Positions 1 to 9,639 are shown, counted from the stretch's first letter. The stretch is 10,509 nucleotides of DNA from Treponema sp. (GCA_031276615.1 JAISND010000215.1:1-10509), one strand, 5' to 3'. The notes: a model not told the origin generated them from the sequence alone. Made by a program: numbers and translations.

Positions 1-1132
1 ATTTATCCAGTATCAGCTCAAAGGCAATCCGGTAACCGGCTTTGAGGCTTTCCATGTCCACCCACTCTTCGTAGGTATGGGCGCCTTTGCCCTGGTACAA
101 ACCCAGGGTCATTGCGGGAATCCCCTGCGAAAGGGGGATGTTCGCGTCGGTGGAGCCGGATTTGAGGGCGGCGTCAAGGCCGGTATGGCGCTTTATCGCG
201 TCCAGTCCCCGTTTAAGCAGGGCCTGGTGTTTCTCCGGATCAATATCACCCGAACAGGGACGTTCCCCGGCAAGGGCGGTTTCAACGGCAAGGCCCTTGG
301 CCCGGTAAGCGGCGACCACCGCGTCAAAATGTTTTTCCATGAACAGCAGATCTTCCCGGCTGTCGGAACGGAACTCGTAGAGCATCTCCGCGCTCTGGGC
401 TATGGTGTTTACCGAAGTGCCCCCCTGAATGGTTCCCACATTGTAGGTGGTCCTGCCTGTTTCGGGAACTTTAAGGGAATAGAACACGCCGATCATGGAG
501 GCAAGATACGCGATGGCGTTTCTGTTTCCAAAATCCATGAAGGAATGTCCCCCTTCGGTGAGCACCTTTACGCGGTAACGCCGCGAGCCTGCCGCCTTGT
601 AATAAATCTCGTCAAAGGTTCCGTCAAAGGAAACGAATTCGTCGATCCGTTCCCCGTAATCCCGGCAGATTTGCCGCGATCCCCGAAGGTTTCCAAGACC
701 TTCCTCGCCGGAATTGGCAACGAGGAGTAGGCCCTTCCCGTCACGGGGTTTGATTTTTTTCCGCGCCAGGTACTTTGCGGCAAGGAGCAGCGCGGCAAGG
801 TTCGCCGTATCATCCCCGATGCCGGGGGCCATAATTTTCCCGCCTTCGATTCTGACCGGCAGCTCCTCCGTATCGGGAAAGACCACGTCCGTATGCGCCA
901 TAAACACATCCAGGCGCCCGCCCCCGGCGCAGGAAAGAGGATAGATCACGTTGCAGGCTTCGTCGATAAAAACCCCTTCGGCGCCCTGGGCGGCAAGCCA
1001 GTCCCTGACAAAGGCAGCCCGTTTTTCCTCGTGGTTCGAGGGAGCCGGTATCTTCGCCAGTGTTTCAAGGAGCTTCAGGGCTTCCCCCTCATGTTCTCTG
1101 ATAAACCCTTCGGCGGAATCGTCAAACTTCAT
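1..1132 (-). CDS. M20 family metallopeptidase, PepT-like (3' end beyond the window)
   Basis: Predicted cytoplasmic zinc exopeptidase or amidohydrolase. Reading the minus strand from ATG at 1132 gives 377 residues without a stop before the left edge, close to the usual family length of about 375-410, so only a few residues are probably missing. The M20 pattern is complete: AHTD (H80, D82), GDD with D107, the general-base pair SGEEG (E143/E144), FDG with D170, GGHS (H196) in the dimerisation lid, GSTDAN (326-331) and AHT (H352). These match PepT/tripeptidase-type enzymes better than ArgE, DapE or AbgB types. The start overlaps the oppF stop by 4 nt (ATGA), with GGAGG 4 nt upstream, which indicates translational coupling. 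As the last recognisable gene of the operon it probably trims imported peptides or the product of the AbgB-like enzyme. Exact substrate is unknown. Confidence 0.9.
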   Translation of the reverse strand, partial: MKFDDSAEGFIREHEGEALKLLETLAKIPAPSNHEEKRAAFVRDWLAAQGAEGVFIDEACNVIYPLSCAGGGRLDVFMAHTDVVFPDTEELPVRIEGGKIMAPGIGDDTANLAALLLAAKYLARKKIKPRDGKGLLLVANSGEEGLGNLRGSRQICRDYGERIDEFVSFDGTFDEIYYKAAGSRRYRVKVLTEGGHSFMDFGNRNAIAYLASMIGVFYSLKVPETGRTTYNVGTIQGGTSVNTIAQSAEMLYEFRSDSREDLLFMEKHFDAVVAAYRAKGLAVETALAGERPCSGDIDPEKHQALLKRGLDAIKRHTGLDAALKSGSTDANIPLSQGIPAMTLGLYQGKGAHTYEEWVDMESLKAGYRIAFELILDK

Positions 1133-2220
1133 GGAGCCTCCCCTTTTTCGTCAATCGCCCATTTCAGATAGGGATCGTTCATATTGTACAGGTGACACGC
1201 GACGGTATGTTCGGGATTGTCGTCCCTTTCGGATTTCAGCACCGGCTTCAGCCTGGAACAGAAGGGCATGGCCCTGGGACAGCGGGTGTGGAACACGCAG
1301 CCCGGAGGCGGATTGAGAGGCGAAGGAGGATCACCGGAGAGGGTGATTTTTTCTTTCCGCAGATGGGGGTCCGGTTCGGGCACCGCCGAGAGCAGGGCCT
1401 GGGTATAGGGATGCAGCGTATGGTTAAAAAGCTCTTCGGTGGGAGCGGTTTCCACCAGACGCCCCAGGTACATTACCCCGATGCGGCCGGAAATATATTT
1501 GACCACGCTGATGTCATGCGCAATAAAAAGGTAGGTCAAACCGAACTGCCCCTGCAGATCCAGGAGCAGGTTGATGATCTGGGACTGGATGGAAACGTCC
1601 AGGGCCGAAACAGGTTCGTCGCAGATGATGAGTTTTGGGTTGAGGATCAGCGCCCGCGCGAGGCCGATGCGCTGGCGCTGGCCGCCGGAGAATTCATGGG
1701 GGTAACGGTAAAAATGTTCGGTACGCAGTCCCACCTTGTCCATAATCTCCATGGCAAGGGCGATGCGCTCGTAGTTGTTGCGTCCGATTTTGTGAATGGT
1801 CAGCACCTCAAGGAGCATGTCCCCCACCCGAATCCGGGGATTGAGGGACGTGTAGGGGTCCTGAAACACCATCTGCATATCCCGGCGGAAAGGCTGAAGT
1901 TCCTTCCCGTTAAGGGCGGTAATATCCTGCCTGTTGAAAATCACCGTTCCCGAAGTGGGATCCTGCAGCCGGATGAGGGAACGCCCCAGGGTGCTTTTGC
2001 CGCAGCCGGTCTCCCCCACAAGGCCGTAGGTTTCGCCCCTGTAGAGGGTCAGGGTTACTCCGTCTACCGCCTTCACCTGGTTGACGACTCTGCCCAGGGC
2101 GTTTCTCAGGGGGAAATATTTGGTAATGTCGCCGGCCAGGAGCAGGGCCTCTTTCGCCTCACGCCCGCCGGATTCCCGCCCGGCCTCGCCGCTGTCAGCT
2201 TTCCGCGCCTCTTCGCCCAT
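1129..2220 (-). CDS. oppF: Oligopeptide-type ABC transporter ATP-binding protein OppF
   Basis: One of two ATPases that power the importer, acting at the inner face of the membrane; 363 residues. Walker A GETGCGKST is at 69-77, Q-loop FQD at 119-121, signature FSGGQRQRIG at 177-186, Walker B LIICDEP at 197-203, D-loop SALD at 205-208 and H-loop His235. The C-terminal oligo_HPY region has cysteines 308, 314, 321 and 342 in the pattern proposed or shown in some Opp/Dpp ATPases to bind an iron-sulfur cluster. The KYFP stretch (34-37) followed by VKAVDGV is typical of OppF rather than OppD. The frame is open to 2340, but that part overlaps oppD; the ATG at 2220 is one base after the oppD stop and has a GGGGAAGGGG purine tract upstream. 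This start gives an unusual charged, low-complexity N-terminus of about 25 residues before the ATPase core. Confidence 0.93.
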   Translation of the reverse strand: MGEEARKADSGEAGRESGGREAKEALLLAGDITKYFPLRNALGRVVNQVKAVDGVTLTLYRGETYGLVGETGCGKSTLGRSLIRLQDPTSGTVIFNRQDITALNGKELQPFRRDMQMVFQDPYTSLNPRIRVGDMLLEVLTIHKIGRNNYERIALAMEIMDKVGLRTEHFYRYPHEFSGGQRQRIGLARALILNPKLIICDEPVSALDVSIQSQIINLLLDLQGQFGLTYLFIAHDISVVKYISGRIGVMYLGRLVETAPTEELFNHTLHPYTQALLSAVPEPDPHLRKEKITLSGDPPSPLNPPPGCVFHTRCPRAMPFCSRLKPVLKSERDDNPEHTVACHLYNMNDPYLKWAIDEKGEAP

Positions 2221-2221
2221 G

Positions 2222-3211
<990 letters not shown>

Positions 3212-3226
3212 TGCCTTTCCCCTCCC

Positions 3227-4120
3227 TCAACTGCTCAGGGGATCCAGAAGATCCCTCATGCCGTCGCCGAAAAGATTAAGCCCCAGCACCGTAAGGGCCG
3301 TTATGATTCCGGGGAAAAAGATCATCCACTGGGCGTTGTAAATTACCCCCCGGCCCTCGCTTAAAATACTTCCCCAGCTCGGCTGGGGAGGGGGCACGCC
3401 CGCGCCAAGGTAGCTCAGGGCCGCTTCGGTGATGATGGCCGAGGCGAACACAAAGGTCATCTGCACAATCATGGGGGAAATGATGTTAGGCGCAATATGC
3501 CTGAAAAGTATCCGCCGGGGCCGCGCGCCCAGCCCCCTCATGGCTTCGATGTAGGTCTGCTCCTTTACCACCAGCGCGGCGGAACGGGCAAGGCGCCCCA
3601 TGTTCGGCGTGTTCACAATCGCAAGGCTGATGATAACGTTCTTGATGTCCGCCCCGAGGACGGTCATCAGCGCAATCGCCATCAGGATGGAGGGAATTGA
3701 TTTCAGCCCGTCGCAGAGGCGCATCAGAATCACGTCAAGCCGCCGGCTGGATACGGCGTAGAGGCCGATAAGCATGCCCAGGGCGCCGGAGATGATCCCC
3801 ACGGAGAAGCCCACGATCATGGATATCCGGGCGCCGTATATGACCCGGGTAAAGACATCCCTTCCCAGGGTGTCGGTGCCGAACCAGTGTTCCACGGACG
3901 GCGGCTTCAGCCGGTTTGAAACATCCACCGCGAAGGGAGAAGTATTCAGCGCGGGGGGGCCCGCAAGGGCGACAAGCAGCACGCCGGCAACGATGAAAAG
4001 CCCCGCAACCGACTGCCGGTTACGGAGGAATTTTCTGATCTTCAGATTCCGCTGTTCCCGTTCCAGCTTTCTTCCCATCTTCCGTATCGCGTCATAATCC
4101 ACGACAGATTCCGCAGCCAT
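3227..4120 (-). CDS. oppC: Oligopeptide-type ABC transporter permease OppC
   Basis: Second membrane subunit of the importer; 297 residues. A charged cytoplasmic N-terminus (1-35) precedes the first membrane helix (about 37-55). The OppC/DppC hallmark HWFGTDTLGRDVF is at 78-90, followed by about five further hydrophobic helices. The cytoplasmic coupling loop that docks on the ATPases is recognisable as EAMRGLGA (192-199). The C-terminal GDGMRDLLDP (285-294) is a standard OppC ending. The ATG at 4120 has GGGAG 4 nt upstream and follows the oppB stop by 18 nt. The substrate cannot be told from permease sequence: dipeptide, oligopeptide, nickel and glutathione systems share these motifs. Confidence 0.93.
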   Translation of the reverse strand: MAAESVVDYDAIRKMGRKLEREQRNLKIRKFLRNRQSVAGLFIVAGVLLVALAGPPALNTSPFAVDVSNRLKPPSVEHWFGTDTLGRDVFTRVIYGARISMIVGFSVGIISGALGMLIGLYAVSSRRLDVILMRLCDGLKSIPSILMAIALMTVLGADIKNVIISLAIVNTPNMGRLARSAALVVKEQTYIEAMRGLGARPRRILFRHIAPNIISPMIVQMTFVFASAIITEAALSYLGAGVPPPQPSWGSILSEGRGVIYNAQWMIFFPGIITALTVLGLNLFGDGMRDLLDPLSS

Positions 4121-4138
4121 AATTCTCCCGCTATCCTG

Positions 4139-5092
4139 TTATGCGTCAGCGGACAGCCTGACCCGGGGGTCAGCCAGTCCGTAGAGCAGATCCACAATTA
4201 AACTTATCACCACGTTGATAAGGGCGATAAGCAGCACCACGCCCTGGACAACCTGGAAATCCCGTTTTCCGATTGAACTGACAACCAGGGCGCCGATTCC
4301 CGGAACCCCGAACATCGATTCCACCACCGTCGCCCCGGAAAGGGCGCCGATAAAACTCTGCCCCAGGGTGGTAAGAACCGGCACCAGCGCGTTTCTGAGG
4401 GCGTGCTTGCCGACAAGGGAAAATTCCCCTACCCCCTTGGCCTTTGCCATGCGCACGTAATCGCTGGACAGGGTTTCAAGAAGGGAAGCCCTGGTCATGC
4501 GCATAAGCAGCGCCGCGTACATAAATCCCAGCGCGACCGCCGGCAGGGTCAGGGAACGGATGTGGGCGCCGAAACCCGCGGAAAGGGGCTTGTAGCCCGC
4601 TACCGGAAACCAGCGGAGCTTTACCGCGAAGGTGACAAGAAGAAAAAGCCCCAGGAGAAAACTGGGAAGCGATATTCCCAGAAGGGCCAGCACCGACACC
4701 CCCTGATCGGCGGGGGTACCCTTCTTCCGGGCCGCCAGCATCCCCAAAGGCAGGGCCGCGATACAGGCGATACACATGGAATAGACGGACAGCGAAAGGG
4801 TAGGCCCCAGGTGGCTCGAGATCATCCGGGCAACCGGCGTGTTCCGGGAAACCGAAATGCCAAAATCGCCCCGGAACATGTTGATGATCCAGTTGAAGTA
4901 GCGCGGCACCGGAGGAATGTCAAGCCCCAGGCGTTCACGCAGCGCCGCGATGTCCTCCGCCGTGGCGTTGTCGCCCAGGAGCAGCGCCGCGGGATCGCCG
5001 GGAATAAAATAGGTAAGGCTGAAAATCACCACCGAGACGATAAGAAGCACCGGAAGAACGGAAAGCAGCCTTTGAACGATGTATTTTTTCAT
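4139..5092 (-). CDS. oppB: Oligopeptide-type ABC transporter permease OppB
   Basis: First membrane subunit of the importer; 317 residues, normal for OppB/DppB. It starts with a typical MKKYIVQRLL and a first helix at about 9-30 ending in FIPGDPA (29-35). About five more hydrophobic segments follow. The coupling loop DYVRMAKAKG (211-220) leads into LRNAL, as in the family. The frame is open further upstream to 5359, but that stretch overlaps the AbgB-like gene and does not resemble a permease. The ATG at 5092 overlaps the preceding stop by 4 nt (ATGA), with GGAG 8 nt upstream inside the end of the hydrolase gene. This tight coupling ties transporter synthesis to translation of the hydrolase. 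Confidence 0.93.
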   Translation of the reverse strand: MKKYIVQRLLSVLPVLLIVSVVIFSLTYFIPGDPAALLLGDNATAEDIAALRERLGLDIPPVPRYFNWIINMFRGDFGISVSRNTPVARMISSHLGPTLSLSVYSMCIACIAALPLGMLAARKKGTPADQGVSVLALLGISLPSFLLGLFLLVTFAVKLRWFPVAGYKPLSAGFGAHIRSLTLPAVALGFMYAALLMRMTRASLLETLSSDYVRMAKAKGVGEFSLVGKHALRNALVPVLTTLGQSFIGALSGATVVESMFGVPGIGALVVSSIGKRDFQVVQGVVLLIALINVVISLIVDLLYGLADPRVRLSADA

Positions 5093-6546
5093 GCCTGCAG
5101 CTCCGCCAGCGCCGCGGGCCGGGCTTCGGGGGGAACCGGAAAATAGGTCCGTCCCTTCATGGTTTCCGCGAATTCTTCGCGGGCGGCCGCAGCCAGTTCC
5201 GGCCGGGTCAGGAGTTTGCACGCGCTCAGGGCAAGAACCTTGGCCGACCAGAGCATCGCGGCCCTGGCGACCTTCCCCTTCCCCTGGGCCGTCGCCTGCC
5301 AGGAATGGCCGGGGGTTCCCGGCGCCCAGGCGGCGGCGTAGAACTGGGCCACCGGGCACATCCAGCTTGCATCGCCCACATCGGTGGAACCCCGGATCAG
5401 GGTGTCGTCCCGGTCTCTATCCCAGGGTACGATAAAATTCCAGAACCTGTCCTTCAGGCGCTGCTTCAGAAAAGCCCTGCCCTCCCGTGAAGCCTCCCGG
5501 CCCGCCGCGGTCCGGAGGGCCTCTTCGGGACTTTTGGGGCAGGTGGCGGAGAACTTTTCCAGGTATTCCCGATCCTCCCGCGAATATTCGGGAAGGGGCA
5601 CTTCGCGGAAAGAATCGTAGAGAAGGCCCTCAAGGACGCGGCTGGAAATAAAGTTCGCGCAGGATTTGATAATCCGGTGTTCCACGGTGGTTTCGGTCAT
5701 CAGGGCCGCGCCCTCCGCGATTTTTACCACCCTGCCCGAAAGCTCCCGTACCTGGGAGCTTTCGGGGCAGCGGATCATGTACACCACGTCGGCGGAGGCC
5801 TGGACGACATTGGGAGAAGTCCCGCCGGTGTTTGTCACCGCGTAGTGAATCCGGGCGTCGTCGATCATGTGTTCCCGGAGGTAGTTGGCGCCCACGTTCA
5901 TCAGCTCCACCGCGTCCAGGGCGCTGCGGCCCAGTTCGGGCGCGCCCCCGGCGTGGGAGCTGATCCCGTGAAAACAAAATTGTACCAGCACGTTTGCCAG
6001 GGTACTTTCCGAAAAGATCCTGTTCAGGACGCCGGGGTGCCAGGTAAGGGCGCAGTCCAGATCCTTAAAGGCGCCGGCCCGGGCCATGAAGGCCTTGCCG
6101 GAACCGTTTTCTTCCGCGGGGCAGCCGTAAAAAACCACCGTTCCGGAACAGCCCTCCCGGGCAAGGAATTCCTTTACCGCCGCGGCCGCGCCCGCCGCGG
6201 CCGTACCCAGAAGGTTGTGACCGCAGCCGTGGCCGTTTGCCGCGGCCCCCCCGGCGGGACATTTTTCAAAAACCTCCGCCTTCTGGCTTAAACCCGAAAG
6301 GGCGTCGAATTCACCCAACAGGCCAATCCGGGGAGAGCCGGAGCCGAACCGGGCGGTAAAGGCGGTGGGAATGCCGTAAGCCCCGGAGACAGTTTCAAAA
6401 CCCTGCCCCCGGAGGTACCCGGCCAGAAGCCGGGAAGATTCCTTTTCGGTATAGCTGATTTCGGCCTTCTCCCAAATGCCGTCGCTCAGCGCGTCAAGCG
6501 CGGGGGCTTCGGCATCGAGCTTTCGCAGGACGGCTGAAAAATCCAT
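5089..6546 (-). CDS. abgB: AbgB-like M20 amidohydrolase
   Basis: Cytoplasmic zinc amidohydrolase of the M20D group; 485 residues, near the 481 I recall for E. coli AbgB, the B subunit of p-aminobenzoyl-glutamate hydrolase. Recalled AbgB landmarks all appear in order: LLGEFDALSGLSQKA (76-90), GHGCGHNLLGTAA (105-117) with metal ligands C108/H110, YGCPAEENGSGK (140-151) with E145/E146, LTWHP (167-171), LGRSALDAVELM (205-216), GGTSPNVVQA (241-250), AEGAALMTETTVE (277-289), GSTDVGD (386-392) and GTPGHSW (410-416). The start at 6546 has AGGG 6 nt upstream and lies 15 nt after the oppA stop. It sits between the binding protein and the permeases, so the importer's cargo is probably its substrate. No AbgA partner and no AbgT transporter are visible. 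Related enzymes cleave other acyl-amino acids, so the substrate is not proven. Confidence 0.88.
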   Translation of the reverse strand: MDFSAVLRKLDAEAPALDALSDGIWEKAEISYTEKESSRLLAGYLRGQGFETVSGAYGIPTAFTARFGSGSPRIGLLGEFDALSGLSQKAEVFEKCPAGGAAANGHGCGHNLLGTAAAGAAAAVKEFLAREGCSGTVVFYGCPAEENGSGKAFMARAGAFKDLDCALTWHPGVLNRIFSESTLANVLVQFCFHGISSHAGGAPELGRSALDAVELMNVGANYLREHMIDDARIHYAVTNTGGTSPNVVQASADVVYMIRCPESSQVRELSGRVVKIAEGAALMTETTVEHRIIKSCANFISSRVLEGLLYDSFREVPLPEYSREDREYLEKFSATCPKSPEEALRTAAGREASREGRAFLKQRLKDRFWNFIVPWDRDRDDTLIRGSTDVGDASWMCPVAQFYAAAWAPGTPGHSWQATAQGKGKVARAAMLWSAKVLALSACKLLTRPELAAAAREEFAETMKGRTYFPVPPEARPAALAELQA

Positions 6547-6561
6547 GGGGAACCCTTCTTC

Positions 6562-8124
6562 TTACTGCCTGACGCTGACCCGCCAGAAGTACAGGCCGTT
6601 GTAGGTCTCCAGGTTTTCCACCTTCTTATTCCAGGCATGGGTAGCCCCGTAGTGGCCCACGTTGATAAGGGGCAGGTACTCCCAGGAATAGCCCTGGAGC
6701 GTGTCCCAGCGTTCCCTGGCCTGTTCCCGGCTTACCGCGCCGTTGAAGCCGGCAAAGTATTTCTGCAGCGTGGCGTCCTCGGACCAGCCGGGATAGGCGG
6801 GGCCGAAGTAGAGCTTCAACGACGGCACCGGCACGCTGGCAAAACTTGTCACGTACAGGTCGTAGCGGGCGGGATCCGTCCGGTACTGGGTAAGGGTTGC
6901 CCAGTCCACCACAATAAGTTCCGTGTTGATGCCGATGTCCTCCAGCTGCTGTTCAAAAACCAGGGCACCCCTGTCCATGTTGTTGAGGGTTGCGACCAGC
7001 ACCCGGAAGGTCTCGCCCTTATAGCCGGCCTTTGCCAGCAGTTCCTTCGCCTTGGCCGCGTCGTGGATATTGTAATTTTCCGAACCCGCCAGGGACTTCC
7101 AGTAGGGCTGGGTATCGTCCATGTAACAGGAACCGGGTTCCTGCTGGTACTCTCCGTAGGTGGCCTTGAGAATGTCTTCGGTATTGGCCGCGGCGTTTAC
7201 CGCCTGGCGGAAGTAGAGATTGGCGGCTACCCCCTGCTTCTTGTTGAACACGTAGGCCAGGGTTCCCGCCTGATACGTCAGCGTTTCCACATCCTCCAGC
7301 GAGACGGTCCTGTCGTAGTCGTCGGAGGTGACGTTGTAGTTCACGTCGTACTGGCCGGTTTCAAGCCCCGCGAGACGGGTAGCGTTATCCGGCACGTAGT
7401 CAATGTAGAGCTTCTGAATCTGCGGCGCCTTGTAACCCGCCCAGCCGTCAATGGGTTTATCGGGATCCCCGTAGGGCACATAACCGGCAAATTTTTCAAG
7501 CAGAATATACTGGCCCAGCTTCCACTCGACAAACCTGAAGGGCCCCGTACCGATGTAATCTTTGACAAACCCCTTTTCGTCTTCGTTGGCGTTGGCTTCC
7601 ACGGTGGTAATGGACGCGGGCTGGGCCGCGCCGGCCACCACATCCGGAAAGGTAACCGCCGGATGATCGAAGGCAATACGCACCGTATGATCGTCGATCT
7701 TTTCAAAGCGGGATTTCCCGGCAATTTCCCTGGCAACCGAGAAGCCCTGTATCCAGCGGTTCATGGAAGAAACCACATCGTCGGCGTCCATGATCTGCCC
7801 GTCGTGGAATTTTACCCCCTTCCGGAGGTAGAAGGTAAAAACAGAAGCGTCGTCGCTCATCTCGAAACGCTCCGCCAGTTCGGGAACCACTTCGGAATTA
7901 CCGTTGAGGGTTACCAGCTTTTCCCAAATGGTACCGGCCCCCATCTGCCGCGCAATGAGGGTTGAATTCTTGGGCAAATCCAGAGACGGCGCCTCCTGCA
8001 TAACCGCCACATGAAGCTCATCCTTGTATGTTACCGCGGGTTCGGCCGTTTTTTTGGCGCACCCGGCCAGTACAAAGACCACGGCAAACAGAACCGGACA
8101 CAGCAATACCCTTCCTCTGTTCAT
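6562..8124 (-). CDS. oppA: Family-5 solute-binding lipoprotein (OppA/DppA type)
   Basis: Membrane-anchored binding protein that captures the solute outside the cytoplasmic membrane and delivers it to OppBC; 520 residues. The N-terminus is a lipoprotein signal: R3/R5, a hydrophobic run (6-20) and lipobox LAGC with Cys22 as the lipidation site. SBP_bac_5 features follow: VVPELAERF (79-87), FYLRKGVKFHDGQ (98-110), ADDVVSSMNRW (114-124), IGTGPFRFVEW (191-201), FRQAVNAAAN (305-314) and AKELLAKAGY (359-368). A strong ribosome-binding site, GGAGG, lies 5 nt before the ATG at 8124. It is the first gene of the operon, the usual position when the binding protein is needed in excess. Ligand class cannot be read from the sequence; peptide transport is the default, but the AbgB-like neighbour suggests peptide-like amides. 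I cannot assign the ligand-pocket residues. Confidence 0.92.
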   Translation of the reverse strand: MNRGRVLLCPVLFAVVFVLAGCAKKTAEPAVTYKDELHVAVMQEAPSLDLPKNSTLIARQMGAGTIWEKLVTLNGNSEVVPELAERFEMSDDASVFTFYLRKGVKFHDGQIMDADDVVSSMNRWIQGFSVAREIAGKSRFEKIDDHTVRIAFDHPAVTFPDVVAGAAQPASITTVEANANEDEKGFVKDYIGTGPFRFVEWKLGQYILLEKFAGYVPYGDPDKPIDGWAGYKAPQIQKLYIDYVPDNATRLAGLETGQYDVNYNVTSDDYDRTVSLEDVETLTYQAGTLAYVFNKKQGVAANLYFRQAVNAAANTEDILKATYGEYQQEPGSCYMDDTQPYWKSLAGSENYNIHDAAKAKELLAKAGYKGETFRVLVATLNNMDRGALVFEQQLEDIGINTELIVVDWATLTQYRTDPARYDLYVTSFASVPVPSLKLYFGPAYPGWSEDATLQKYFAGFNGAVSREQARERWDTLQGYSWEYLPLINVGHYGATHAWNKKVENLETYNGLYFWRVSVRQ

Positions 8125-8154
8125 AAAATCCTCCTTTTTGGTTAAACCTTTTCA

Positions 8155-8184
8155 ATTAAACAACAAAGATTTCAGAAATGTCAA
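8155..8184 (-). promoter_or_regulatory. Promoter of the oppA-abgB-oppBCDF operon
   Basis: On the minus strand a perfect -35 box TTGACA (8184-8179) is followed after 18 nt by TTTAAT (8160-8155), 5 of 6 to the sigma70 consensus. The start would fall near 8148, leaving a leader of about 24 nt that contains the GGAGG site of oppA. Upstream of the -35 the DNA is rich in A/T tracts and could act as an UP element. This is the only gap in the seven-gene run large enough for a promoter. Confidence 0.65.
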
Positions 8185-8186
8185 GT

Positions 8187-8234
8187 ATATTTATACATAA
8201 AAAGACTGAAAATAGTAAATTTTTGTATGAATAT
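8187..8234. repeat. AT-rich imperfect inverted repeat upstream of the opp promoter
   Basis: Arms at 8187-8203 and 8220-8234 pair over 15 positions with one wobble and a 2-nt bulge around a 16-nt loop. The element sits between the end of the MATE gene (8248) and the opp -35 box. It could be a weak transcription end for the MATE gene or an operator for the opp promoter. Being almost all A/T it could also arise by chance. Confidence 0.25.
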
Positions 8235-8247
8235 GCAGTTTTTGGTA

Positions 8248-9603
8248 TCAGGACGCCGCGTCAGCGTCCATCTTCCTGAAAACCCGGACAATCAGCGGTA
8301 CCGAAAAAATAAAGGTAATGGTATCCGATATGGGCTGGCCAAGCTGAATTCCCAAAAGTCCGAGCAGGGGCCTCAGCACAAACAGAACCGGAAGGAGAAA
8401 CAGCCCCTGCCGGGCAAGGGCGAGGAAACTTGCCTCGCCTGCCTTGCCCATGGTCTGCAGGGCCATGTTGCAGAGGATGATGAAACCCAGAAAAGGCAGG
8501 GACAGACAGCTCAGGCGGAGAGTCCGCACGCCAATTTCGAGCACCTCCGCGTCGCTGCGGAAAAGCCCGATAACCTGGGGCGCGAAAACGGCCAGGGCAG
8601 CCGCAAGGAGGACGAGCAGCAGGATGAAGAACCTGACGCAGAAGAAAAAAGCCGCCTTGACCCTGTCGTAGCGGCCGGCGCCGTAGTTGAAACCGCATAC
8701 CGGCTGAAACCCCTGGCCAAAGCCCAGAAGCGCGGCGTTCGCGGTCAAAATTACCCGGTTCACGATAGCCAGCGCCGCAATGGCCGCGTCGCCGTAAAAA
8801 GCCGCGGAGTGGTTAATGACAACGGTGACAAAGCTGCCCATGCACTGCCTGAGGAGGGAGGGAAAGCCGCCGCGCAGCACTTCCTTGTAATTCGAAAATT
8901 TCGGGGAAAACTGCCGGGGGTCTATGCCGATATTGCCCCTGGAGGAACAGCCCGCAAGCAGCACCGCGCAGCCCGCAAGCTGGCTGATGGCGGTGGCCAG
9001 GGAAGCGCCGGTAACTCCCAGATGAAATACGAAAATGAAAAGAGGGTCCAGGATGATATTGAGGACAGCCCCGGACATCATGCCGATCATGCCGTAAAAA
9101 GAACTGCCCTGAAAACGGAGCTGGGTGTTGAGAACCAGCGAGGCCGCCATAAAGGGGGACCCTATCAGAATGAAACGCATATAGGAACGGGCGTAGGGCA
9201 GAATAGTCGCCGTGGCGCCCAAAACGCGGGCAAGGGGATTGATAAACAGCACCCCCAGGGCGCCCAGAAAGGCGCACACGATAATGACGGAGAAAAAACC
9301 GGTGGCGGCCATTTCGGAAGCGCGCTCGCCGTGCCCGGCGCCCAGTTCGCGGGATATGAAATTTCCCGAACCCTGGCCGAAAAGGAAACCGAGGGCCTGG
9401 ATCATGGCCATCAGGGGGAAAACCACCCCCACCCCGGCAATGGCGCCTGTTCCCAGGTAGGAGACAAAATAGGTATCGGCCATATTATAAATGGCGGTGA
9501 CGACATTAATGACCACGCTGGGTAAACCCAGACTCATAATGAGGATTCCCACCGGGGTGTTGAGCATTTTGTTGAGGCGCTCTTCCTGATTTACGGTATC
9601 CAC
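8248..9603 (-). CDS. MATE-family multidrug/metabolite efflux transporter
   Basis: Integral membrane cation-coupled exporter; 451 residues, typical for MATE proteins, with about 12 hydrophobic segments in two halves. Recognisable landmarks are IYNMADTYFVSYLGTGAIAG (38-57) in helix 1/2, LFGQGSGNFISRELGAG (74-90), LNIILDPLFIF (181-191) at the end of the first half, GFGQGFQPVCGFNYGAG (294-310) in the second half and GLFRSDAEV (346-354). These favour the NorM/MepA-like bacterial branch; the drug or metabolite exported is unknown. The start is uncertain: GTG at 9603 is the first possible start after an in-frame TAA and has AGGG 6 nt upstream, while ATG at 9567 (residue 13) would also keep the first helix. 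It is divergent from the EIIA gene and separated from the opp operon by its own 123-bp gap, so it is probably a separate unit. Confidence 0.9.
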   Translation of the reverse strand: MDTVNQEERLNKMLNTPVGILIMSLGLPSVVINVVTAIYNMADTYFVSYLGTGAIAGVGVVFPLMAMIQALGFLFGQGSGNFISRELGAGHGERASEMAATGFFSVIIVCAFLGALGVLFINPLARVLGATATILPYARSYMRFILIGSPFMAASLVLNTQLRFQGSSFYGMIGMMSGAVLNIILDPLFIFVFHLGVTGASLATAISQLAGCAVLLAGCSSRGNIGIDPRQFSPKFSNYKEVLRGGFPSLLRQCMGSFVTVVINHSAAFYGDAAIAALAIVNRVILTANAALLGFGQGFQPVCGFNYGAGRYDRVKAAFFFCVRFFILLLVLLAAALAVFAPQVIGLFRSDAEVLEIGVRTLRLSCLSLPFLGFIILCNMALQTMGKAGEASFLALARQGLFLLPVLFVLRPLLGLLGIQLGQPISDTITFIFSVPLIVRVFRKMDADAAS

Positions 9604-9639
9604 TGCTTACCCTATGGAGAAAATTGTCCTGCCATTCCC

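Noticed and set aside
6637..7965. 442-codon plus-strand open frame opposite oppA
   Set aside because: It lies entirely within the lipoprotein gene, which has a signal peptide, a good ribosome-binding site and family motifs. The antisense product shows no known family features.
8227..9525. 432-codon plus-strand open frame opposite the MATE gene
   Set aside because: The product is very rich in G, K, Q, E and H and looks like the complement of membrane-helix codons. The MATE frame has clear family motifs.
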